This document shows, piece by piece, positions 1-5,445 of a stretch of 9,877 nucleotides of DNA. Below the pieces are notes generated by a model. The model saw only the letters and a list, made by a program, of their open reading frames with translations, was not told where the DNA came from and did not search any database. Both the position numbers and the translations under genes were made by a program. The DNA lies in assembly GCA_027028665.1 (NCBI GenBank), contig JALVIU010000256.1:1-9877 (forward strand). Direction: 5' to 3'. The stretch's first letter is position 1. Every line of letters begins with the position of its first letter. Source of the DNA: Candidatus Atribacteria bacterium. Lineage in GTDB: Bacteria; Atribacterota; JALVIU01.

Positions 1-1034
1 AGGGGAAATACCATATGCACTACTATCCATGGTGCTTTTTCTCCTGCATATGCATATATGATAAGTGAGAGTATTGACCACCATGTGGCAAGCCTAAATA
101 GAGAACTTTTTTTATATAAATCTACTACCTTTTTCCATGCTATAGCTATTCCTCCGAATATAATGTATATCAGTATGGGTTCATATAGAGCAATTAGTGG
201 AAGATAATAGGTAGGAGGTCCCCCTAATCTTTGTTTTTTATGCTGTACCCACCAATATTTAAGCGCTGTACCTAAGCCAAATATACCCTTTGGATACACA
301 AAAAATGATGTATAGAGAGCTGCGTATACTACAAAAAATACTATAAAAAGTCTTACAAATAGATCTTCATTAAGGCCATAATGAAGAAATACCTTTGTAG
401 GTTTTATTTTTTCTCTTATTATACCTTCATATAGCATATATAGGAATATGATAAATGCAATGATGTATGAATTTTCTTTGCTTGTAAATATAAGGGTCCA
501 AAAAAATGCAGCAAGGTACCAATACCCTATATATTTTGTATCTATTATCTTTGAGACAAAATACATAACCAAAAATCCAAAAACTACTATATATATATCA
601 TTTCTTATGAATCTGCCATAATATGTAAGAGTGGGGGATATAAGAAATAGAACTGACATAGTAATTTTTGCAGGCCTTGATAATTCTCTTATAAAAAACG
701 GGAAAATTACAAGGAATGAGCCTAAAAGAGCAGGAAGTAGTCTTGCTGTAAAGTTGGATGCCCCAAATATAAGATATATAAGAGCATTTGTGAAAAATAG
801 AAATGGGCCATGCATCATAGGATTATATGCATAATCATAGCTTTTTATTATTTTGTATGCATAGTATGCATGCAAACTTTCATCATGATGGAATGCACGT
901 ACTCCTAATTGAAAGAAATGAATAAAAAGTGCAATTGCCCCCAATATAGCTATGTATAAAAGGTCACTTTTTTCAATTTTAAATGTTTCTTTTAGTCTTA
1001 TCCAGACGTCCTTTAAGTCGTTTTTTATGCTCAT
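1..1034 (-). CDS. Agl23/TIGR03663-type polytopic membrane protein, N-terminal part (3' end outside window)
   Basis: Partial gene: translating the minus strand from ATG at 1034-1032 gives 344 codons without a stop before the left edge. The start has a good ribosome binding site (GAGGTG, 5 nt upstream). After a charged head of about 25 residues there is a membrane segment (about 26-42), then a conserved-looking loop with HHDES at 49-53 and NPMMHGP at 71-77, and further hydrophobic segments (about 100-115, 125-136, 148-160, 172-184, 188-201, 227-246, 276-296, 317-330). The motifs FTSKENSY (183-190), the QHKKQRLGGPPTYY stretch (264-277) and AGEKAPW (330-336) match what I remember of the 'flippase activity-associated protein Agl23' family. 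It resembles GT-C/oligosaccharyltransferase-like glycosyltransferases with an acidic catalytic motif in the first loop. Family members are linked to surface glycan or lipid-linked sugar assembly; enzymatic function is inferred, not shown. It is transcribed divergently from the GH-like gene. Confidence 0.8.
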   Translation of the reverse strand, partial: MSIKNDLKDVWIRLKETFKIEKSDLLYIAILGAIALFIHFFQLGVRAFHHDESLHAYYAYKIIKSYDYAYNPMMHGPFLFFTNALIYLIFGASNFTARLLPALLGSFLVIFPFFIRELSRPAKITMSVLFLISPTLTYYGRFIRNDIYIVVFGFLVMYFVSKIIDTKYIGYWYLAAFFWTLIFTSKENSYIIAFIIFLYMLYEGIIREKIKPTKVFLHYGLNEDLFVRLFIVFFVVYAALYTSFFVYPKGIFGLGTALKYWWVQHKKQRLGGPPTYYLPLIALYEPILIYIIFGGIAIAWKKVVDLYKKSSLFRLATWWSILSLIIYAYAGEKAPWIVVHMVFP

Positions 1035-1063
1035 ATATTCACCTCTTTCTTTGAAACTGTTAA

Positions 1064-1093
1064 ATTATATCATAAATATGGAAAAAATGTAAG
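1064..1093 (-). promoter_or_regulatory. Predicted promoter of the Agl23-like gene
   Basis: Reading the minus strand, CTTACA (1093-1088) and an exact TATAAT (1069-1064) are 18 nt apart. Transcription would start near 1057, giving a leader of about 23 nt that ends in the GAGGTG ribosome binding site. The -10 box is convincing and the -35 box is only moderate. Confidence 0.5.
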
Positions 1094-1118
1094 TGGAGCA
1101 TAAATTTCTATATATAAC

Positions 1119-1147
1119 TTGAAAATGATTAAAAAAACTATTATACT
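1119..1147 (+). promoter_or_regulatory. Predicted promoter of the GH-like gene
   Basis: TTGAAA (1119-1124) and TATACT (1142-1147) are separated by exactly 17 nt, a near-consensus sigma-70/sigma-A promoter. The predicted transcript begins near 1154. That leaves only about 17 nt before the first ATG (1171) and about 29 nt before the better-supported ATG (1183), which favours the second start. Confidence 0.6.
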
Positions 1148-1182
1148 AAAGATAAAATTTAAATATAAACATGGAGAAGGTC

Positions 1183-2931
1183 ATGGAAAAAATTTTAGAA
1201 AGCAAAACCATTAATATTAGGGTAACTGATAAAGGGGAGTTTTTTGTTTACGATAAAATAGGGGATATCGAGTGGAATATGGGAGAAGATTTTGTGATGG
1301 CCCAACTTTTTTTGAAAGATGGAGATATTATTCCCCTTACTAATTTTAATATAAAGGAACTATTTAATACTGCTATCCTTATTTATGAAGATAAAGAAAA
1401 AGATATATCTATAAGGATAAATTTGAGACTTATTCCCCCAGGAGATAAGTTTGATATTGTTATAAATGGAAGAAGTAAAACACCAATAGAGAAATTGGTA
1501 TTTTTAAAGGGCGCTTTTTCTATAGAAGAGGGCTCTGGTGGTTTCTATCTTTTACCTATTGAACTGGGTAAAGTCTTTTCTCCTGATGGATTCGCAGGAT
1601 CAAAAGAGTTTTCTCCTGGGGAACTGAGTATGTTTATGTATGGTATAATAAATGATACTTCCCTCCTTCTTCCTGTATGGGATGATCCTTCTCTTTCTAT
1701 CTCTTTGATGCGAGATAATAATGCCCTTGTAGCAAGTTTTATTACTCCTAAACTCCCCCAGAGGGTTCAATTTAGGATTATACCAGAGGGAGAAGTGGAA
1801 AGCTTAATCCATGAATATAGGGAATATATAAAGAGAAAGGGCTATATATTAGAATGGGAAGAAAAGCTAAAAGGAAGAAGAGAAGAAATTCAGCAGCTAT
1901 TAGTGTCTGGTGTATTTGATTTACAAAAAATAGATGATGAAAATCTATTATCCTTTATGGAACATGCAAGAAGAGATCTTAAAATCTATCATCTTGGCTT
2001 TTCTACGCTAAGATATGAAAAAGATGAAAAAAAAGTGATAGAGAAAGGAAAAGAGTTGGGCTATCCTGTTTTTTCATCAAAAGGTGAAATCTCTATGTAC
2101 TATATGGATACACCACTGGGTGAAAAAAAGATTGAAAGAAATAATGTTATCTTATCTGCCACCCAATTAAAAGAAATATTTTTACCCTGGGTAGATATTT
2201 ATATGGACATTTCTTTTGATTTATCCCCTTCTTTTTATCCTTTATTTAAGATGGTATATGGAGATATAGTAGAGATGCAGGGGAAACCTACAGGGCCCTC
2301 ATCTTTTGATGATTATATGTTGGATTTATTATTTTTAGGCTTTTTCCCCTGGTATCCTGAGTGGCTTTTACCAGAGGGGAATTATTGGAAAAAAGAGGAA
2401 AATGAAGATACCAGGGAGGAATATCTTTCTATGTTTGAAAGAATTCCATTTTTTATGATGGGAGAAGGTGGATGGGGAGAGGATATGCACCCCTTTGATA
2501 TCTTTCTGAAAAATATGGAAGAGATTATACTTCCTTTTAGAGAGCTTATCTTTGGTAAGAGGATTATAAGATTTGAATATCTGGATGATAAAGGAAATGT
2601 AATTTTTGTAGAGTTTGAAAATGGTGTAGAGATTATAGTAAATAAGGATTTGAAAGACTATGAGTGTTTTTCTACTCTCTATGGAAAAACCTTCCTCCCC
2701 CCCTATGGATACATAGTATCATCTGATAGATTCCTTTCATTTCATGCCTATGGGATAAATGACCATAGGGAAAACAAGCCTCTTTTAGTTTCTGTAAGGA
2801 CTCTTGATGGTAAAATCTTTAAAGAGACAACTAAATTAAAGGTTTATCATGCATTTGGTCCTTCTACGTTTAAGTTTATGAGAAAAATTATTGATGTAGG
2901 AGGAGAAAAAATATATACGATAAAGACTTAG
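1183..2931 (+). CDS. Glycoside hydrolase-like protein (GH101/DUF5696-like layout), catalytic status unclear
   Basis: Cytosolic protein of 582 residues with no signal peptide. I chose ATG 1183 over 1171 because GGAG at 1173-1176 is a ribosome binding site 6 nt upstream of 1183, while 1171 has none. Residues 1 to about 210 look like an all-beta, sugar-binding sandwich domain. They are followed by the helix EYREYIKRKGY (near 211-221), typical of the junction into a glycosidase barrel. The middle (about 225-455) carries PLFKMVYGDIV (353-363) and DLLFLGFFPWYPEWLL (381-396), which resemble the PLF-x-VYHD and LLYG-x-P signatures near the end of GH101/DUF5696-type barrels. Residues about 460-500 (RFEYLDDKG, then VEFENGVEIIVNKD) resemble the C-terminal beta domain of these enzymes. 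The barrel part seems short, about 230 residues, and I could not identify a catalytic acid pair. It may be a divergent hydrolase or a binding pseudo-enzyme. The family call rests on motif resemblance only. Confidence 0.5.
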   Translation: MEKILESKTINIRVTDKGEFFVYDKIGDIEWNMGEDFVMAQLFLKDGDIIPLTNFNIKELFNTAILIYEDKEKDISIRINLRLIPPGDKFDIVINGRSKTPIEKLVFLKGAFSIEEGSGGFYLLPIELGKVFSPDGFAGSKEFSPGELSMFMYGIINDTSLLLPVWDDPSLSISLMRDNNALVASFITPKLPQRVQFRIIPEGEVESLIHEYREYIKRKGYILEWEEKLKGRREEIQQLLVSGVFDLQKIDDENLLSFMEHARRDLKIYHLGFSTLRYEKDEKKVIEKGKELGYPVFSSKGEISMYYMDTPLGEKKIERNNVILSATQLKEIFLPWVDIYMDISFDLSPSFYPLFKMVYGDIVEMQGKPTGPSSFDDYMLDLLFLGFFPWYPEWLLPEGNYWKKEENEDTREEYLSMFERIPFFMMGEGGWGEDMHPFDIFLKNMEEIILPFRELIFGKRIIRFEYLDDKGNVIFVEFENGVEIIVNKDLKDYECFSTLYGKTFLPPYGYIVSSDRFLSFHAYGINDHRENKPLLVSVRTLDGKIFKETTKLKVYHAFGPSTFKFMRKIIDVGGEKIYTIKT

Positions 2932-2960
2932 ATTTTATAATTATTTTTATGTAATTTCGT

Positions 2961-3054
2961 TTTTTAGCAATTTTGTAATTGATTTATAAGTGTTTTTTAA
3001 GAATTAAAAAAACTATAAAAAATTATCTAAAACTATTTACAAATTCGCTAAAAA
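2961..3054. repeat. Nested inverted repeats in an AT-rich spacer
   Basis: TTTTTAGC-AAT-TTTGTA (2961-2977) is answered by TACAAA-TTC-GCTAAAAA (3038-3054): 14 of 17 positions pair around a 3x3 internal loop. Nested inside is an 8-bp A/T stem (TTTTTTAA 2993-3000 with TTAAAAAA 3004-3011, loop GAA). Two AAAACTAT copies lie at 3009-3016 and 3029-3036, exactly 20 nt apart. GC over 2941-3060 is about 16% by count. There is no strong intrinsic terminator for the upstream gene. The repeats could be a weak terminator, an operator or AT-rich coincidence. Nothing coding is seen between 2932 and 3090. Confidence 0.45.
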
Positions 3055-3055
3055 G

Positions 3056-3086
3056 TTGTACAATATTTTGTCGTCGAAAATAAAAT
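3056..3086 (+). promoter_or_regulatory. Predicted promoter of the speD-speE operon
   Basis: TTGTAC (3056-3061) and TAAAAT (3081-3086) lie 19 nt apart. The spacing is slightly long, and an overlapping TTATAG hexamer (3087-3092) is an alternative -10. The predicted start falls at about 3091-3094, exactly where the AT-rich spacer ends and the more GC-rich structured leader begins with GAAAGGAG. Confidence 0.4.
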
Positions 3087-3090
3087 TATA

Positions 3091-3252
3091 GAAAGGAGCG
3101 GGATAGCTAAGAAAGAATGAAAAAGAGATTTGAAAGTATTTCTATGTATGGGTTTACTTCCCTTCACATCCTCTGGCTTACCCTCCTTTCATACCTTCTT
3201 GTAAGGATCTCTTATGTTTTTTTACTAAATAACTATGAAAGGGGTGATTACA
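3091..3252 (+). ncRNA. Structured 5' leader of speD, candidate RNA switch
   Basis: About 39% GC over 3091-3210, against about 16% in the preceding 120 nt, which suggests selected structure. Segment A, GAAAGGAG (3091-3098), pairs perfectly with segment B, CTCCTTTC (3183-3190). The helix continues after a bulged C with GG 3100-3101 / CC 3181-3182, then AGCTA 3105-3109 with TGGCT 3174-3178. An internal hairpin is possible: ATGT 3144-3147 with ACAT 3166-3169, and GGG 3150-3152 with CCC 3160-3162. Segment B can also pair with the speD Shine-Dalgarno GAAAGGGG (3237-3244), with one G.U. A weaker hairpin, CATACCTT (3190-3197) with AAGG (3203-3206) and TATG (3213-3216), runs into seven T residues (3217-3223) and could act as an attenuator. 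I do not recognise it as a known SAM or polyamine riboswitch class. The pairings are seen in the sequence; the regulatory role is inference. Confidence 0.5.
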
Positions 3253-3269
3253 ATGAAGCATTTAGGTGA
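3117..3269 (+). CDS. Possible 50-codon leader ORF overlapping the speD start (doubtful)
   Basis: An open frame of 50 codons starts at ATG 3117 with [10 protein letters not shown], has a hydrophobic middle (about 16-38) and ends at TGA 3267-3269, 17 nt inside speD in another frame. An in-frame TAA at 3108-3110 fixes its upstream limit. Against it: no Shine-Dalgarno at a normal distance (GGAG at 3095-3098 is 18 nt away), codons such as ATC, CTC and ACC that neighbouring genes favour less, and overlap with the paired leader RNA. If translated, ribosomes would cross the speD ribosome binding site, so it could modulate speD. I rate a structural RNA as more likely. Confidence 0.2.
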   Translation: MKKRFESISMYGFTSLHILWLTLLSYLLVRISYVFLLNNYERGDYNEAFR

Positions 3270-3606
3270 ACACATTATACTTGAACTTTGGGGCTGTGAT
3301 CCTCAAGCACTCGACTCTGAAGAACTCGTTACCAAGATGCTCCTGGAAGGAGTTGAGGCTTCAAAAGCTACTTTACTAAAGATTAACATGCACAAGTTTT
3401 CTCCTCAAGGTGTTACCGGTGTTGCTGTACTTGCAGAATCGCATATATCTATACATACATGGCCAGAACATGGCTATGCAGCCCTGGATGTATTCACCTG
3501 TGGTGATGATGTAAGGCCAGGGGATGCAGTGCCTGTTTTTGAGAAATATCTAAAACCTAAACATATAGATATAGTAAATCTTAAGAGAGGAGTAACACCC
3601 AAATGA
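3253..3606 (+). CDS. speD: S-adenosylmethionine decarboxylase proenzyme, class 1B
   Basis: Decarboxylates S-adenosylmethionine to make the aminopropyl donor for polyamine synthesis. It is a pyruvoyl enzyme that cleaves itself between Glu62 and Ser63; Ser63 becomes the pyruvoyl group of the alpha chain. With the start at ATG 3253 the protein has 117 residues and places Ser63 (in AESHIS), His68 (IHTWPE) and Cys83 (FTCGD) at the numbers known for the Thermotoga maritima enzyme. That supports this start over ATG 3235, as does the strong ribosome binding site GAAAGGGGTGAT (3237-3248) directly in front. The short class 1B form works as a dimer. The stop overlaps the speE start by 4 nt (ATGA at 3603-3606), so the two genes are translationally coupled. 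Expression is probably controlled through the structured leader upstream. Confidence 0.95.
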   Translation: MKHLGEHIILELWGCDPQALDSEELVTKMLLEGVEASKATLLKINMHKFSPQGVTGVAVLAESHISIHTWPEHGYAALDVFTCGDDVRPGDAVPVFEKYLKPKHIDIVNLKRGVTPK

Positions 3607-4442
3607 CTGAAATATGGTTCACTGAACGTCAAGAGGAACATTCTGGCCTTACTGTACGTGTTAGAGATGTTTTATTCTCTGGTAAATCAAAGTACCAAGA
3701 GATTCAGATCTTGGATACATATTCCCTTGGAAAAGTACTTGTATTAGACAACACATATCAAACCACTGAAAGAGATGAGGCCTATTATCATGAGGCCCTC
3801 GCTCATATCCCCTTATTTACTCATCCAAATCCCCGTCATGTCCTTGTTGTAGGTGGTGGAGATGGAGGCACCGTAAGAGAGGTTTTGAAACACAAATCTG
3901 TGGAGAGTGTGGATCTTGTGGAGATTGATGAAGTTGTAGTGAGAGAGTGCAAAAAGCATATGCCTACATTGAGTAAAGGCTTTTCTGATGAAAGGGTTAG
4001 TGTGATATTTGAGGATGGTGCCAAATATGTAAAAGAAACAAATAAGAAATATGATGTGGTGATAGTGGATTCCCCTGATCCTGTGGGACCTGCTGTGGTC
4101 CTTTTTGAAAAGGAGTTTTATGAAAACATAAAAGGGATACTAAATGATGGGGGACTTATGGTGGAGCAGACAGAATCTCCTCTCTTTAGTAAGGATTTTG
4201 TGATAAATATTAGAAAGACCTTTTCAGAGGTATTCCCTATTGTAAGGCAATATCTTACTGTAGTATATACTTATCCTGGTGCTACATGGTCATTTACAAT
4301 GGGCTCTTTGAAGCATGACCCTCTTAAAGTAGATGAGGAAGAATTAAATAAGAGATTTAAAGGAATGGAAACGAAAATATATTATCCTGGGATTCATAAG
4401 GCCTTTTTTGCATTACCAAGATATATAAAAGAAGAGGGGTAA
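3603..4442 (+). CDS. speE: Spermidine synthase / polyamine aminopropyltransferase
   Basis: Transfers the aminopropyl group from decarboxylated AdoMet to putrescine or a related amine, releasing 5'-methylthioadenosine. The protein is 279 residues, normal for the family. An N-terminal beta domain (about 1-55) leads to the acceptor-site motif ERDEAYYHE (56-64). The Rossmann core has the glycine-rich loop GGGDGGT (84-90), the ribose-binding acidic stretch VEIDE (106-110), EDGAKYV (137-143) and the catalytic-loop DSPDPVGPA (156-164), where Asp156 and Asp159 correspond to the conserved aspartates. The usual family form is DS(T/S)DPxGPA, so Pro158 is a mild variant. Acceptor preference (putrescine, agmatine or a longer polyamine) cannot be read from sequence. 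The start overlaps the speD stop; the stop lies in the palindromic terminator shared with the convergent ParA-like gene. Confidence 0.95.
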   Translation: MTEIWFTERQEEHSGLTVRVRDVLFSGKSKYQEIQILDTYSLGKVLVLDNTYQTTERDEAYYHEALAHIPLFTHPNPRHVLVVGGGDGGTVREVLKHKSVESVDLVEIDEVVVRECKKHMPTLSKGFSDERVSVIFEDGAKYVKETNKKYDVVIVDSPDPVGPAVVLFEKEFYENIKGILNDGGLMVEQTESPLFSKDFVINIRKTFSEVFPIVRQYLTVVYTYPGATWSFTMGSLKHDPLKVDEEELNKRFKGMETKIYYPGIHKAFFALPRYIKEEG

Positions 4443-4457
4443 TTACCCCTCTTCTTT
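4428..4457. terminator. Bidirectional terminator with both stop codons in its centre
   Basis: The arms AAAGAAGAGGGG (4428-4439) and CCCCTCTTCTTT (4446-4457) form a perfect 12-bp stem around TAATTA (4440-4445), which is itself palindromic. TAA 4440-4442 ends speE on the plus strand; the adjacent 4443-4445 is TAA for the minus-strand ParA-like gene. T-rich sequence follows on the plus strand and A/T-rich sequence on the other side. The two coding regions abut with no gap. Confidence 0.85.
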
Positions 4458-5441
4458 ATTTAAGTCATATCCTAACCTCTCCAGTACTTCATTGGTGAAA
4501 TAGAGATAATCTCTATAGCCTGATGAATTCATGTTTTCATATTCAAATATAGTCTTTCTCTCCAGAGGTAATGCCTTTATTCTTGTATTCTTTCTGATTT
4601 TTGTATTAAATACCTTTTCTCCAAATTGATCATTCAAAATTTCTTCTACGATCTTTGTTATCCTTTCTCGTGCATCATACATTGTGATGAGATAGCCAAG
4701 TATCTCTATATCTCTTTGTGTGAGATTTCTTACTTTTTGTATAGACTTCAAAAGCCACTTTATTCCTATGAGCGGAAAGTACTCACATGCCACAGGAACT
4801 ATTATATAGTCTGATGCAGCCATAGCATTTAGCGTGAGAAGCCCGAGATATGGTGCTGTATCTATTATAATGAAATCAAAAAATTCTATTATGGGATTTT
4901 CAAGGGCTGCTATAAGTCTTGATAAGTCTCCATTCATAGTTTGTGCAAGTTCCATATCTACAAGAGATAGATTTTCTCCTGCGGGTGCAATATAAAGATT
5001 GCGTGTGTGAGTTTCTGTAATAATTGTACTTATATCTTCTCTTCCTAATATTACATCAGATAGACTCTTTTCATCATCTTCTAATTCTCTGTATAATGCA
5101 TGTGTAGCATTACACTGTATATCAAGGTCTACAAGGAGTACTTTGTACCCCTTCATGGCCATTCCAGCTCCAAGATTTATTGCACTGGTACTTTTTCCTA
5201 CACCACCCTTTTGATTTGCAAATGTTATAACAGGATGTAGTATTTTTTCCCCTCTTTTTACATCTTCTCTTGCCATCTCTCTTTTTAACCATTCATCCAG
5301 ATCCTTTTTCTTTATATTCCAGTTATTTTTTGTTTTTATAGCTGGAATAAGGCCAATCTTTATATATACCTTTAGTGTATCAGGGGATATATTTAAATAT
5401 TCTGCCCCTTCCTGGAGATTCATCAATTCTTTTCTACTCAT
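4443..5441 (-). CDS. ParA/Soj-family ATPase with N-terminal MerR/Xis-like helix-turn-helix
   Basis: A 332-residue two-domain protein. Residues about 6-52 (MNLQEGAEYLNISPDTL, then IGLIPAIKTKNNWNIKKKDLDEWL) form an excisionase/MerR-type winged helix-turn-helix of the kind that binds short DNA sites. Residues about 70-330 are a ParA-type ATPase. It has a deviant Walker A KGGVGKST (78-85) with the signature lysine, the VDLDIQCNAT switch region (104-113; DLDPQGNAT is commoner) and Walker B IIIDTAP (191-197). VPVACEYFPLIGIKWL (215-230) is typical of chromosome and plasmid ParA. Such proteins dimerise on DNA when bound to ATP and position cargo or DNA. No ParB-like gene or obvious parS repeat is in view. 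The gene follows the isomerase by 4 nt, with its AAGG ribosome binding site inside the isomerase end, so the two are co-transcribed. The HTH fusion suggests site-specific DNA binding or autoregulation, as in P1-type ParA. Its role is unknown. Confidence 0.85.
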   Translation of the reverse strand: MSRKELMNLQEGAEYLNISPDTLKVYIKIGLIPAIKTKNNWNIKKKDLDEWLKREMAREDVKRGEKILHPVITFANQKGGVGKSTSAINLGAGMAMKGYKVLLVDLDIQCNATHALYRELEDDEKSLSDVILGREDISTIITETHTRNLYIAPAGENLSLVDMELAQTMNGDLSRLIAALENPIIEFFDFIIIDTAPYLGLLTLNAMAASDYIIVPVACEYFPLIGIKWLLKSIQKVRNLTQRDIEILGYLITMYDARERITKIVEEILNDQFGEKVFNTKIRKNTRIKALPLERKTIFEYENMNSSGYRDYLYFTNEVLERLGYDLNKEEG

Positions 5442-5445
5442 TGTG

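Noticed and set aside
631-834. Plus-strand 67-codon frame within 1-1034
   Set aside because: The minus strand here encodes a continuous membrane protein with family motifs across the whole stretch; the plus frame is its shadow.
1171-1182. ATG at 1171 as the start of the GH-like gene
   Set aside because: It lies only about 17 nt after the predicted transcript start without a ribosome binding site, and its own sequence supplies the GGAG site for ATG 1183. Not fully excluded.
2992-3013. Hairpin of TTTTTTAA/TTAAAAAA as an intrinsic terminator of the GH-like gene
   Set aside because: The stem has no G-C pair and no T run follows it; it is unlikely to terminate transcription efficiently.
3235-3252. 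Upstream ATG at 3235 as the speD start
   Set aside because: It has no ribosome binding site; GAAAGGGGTGAT lies between it and ATG 3253, and only the 3253 start places Ser63, His68 and Cys83 at the family positions.
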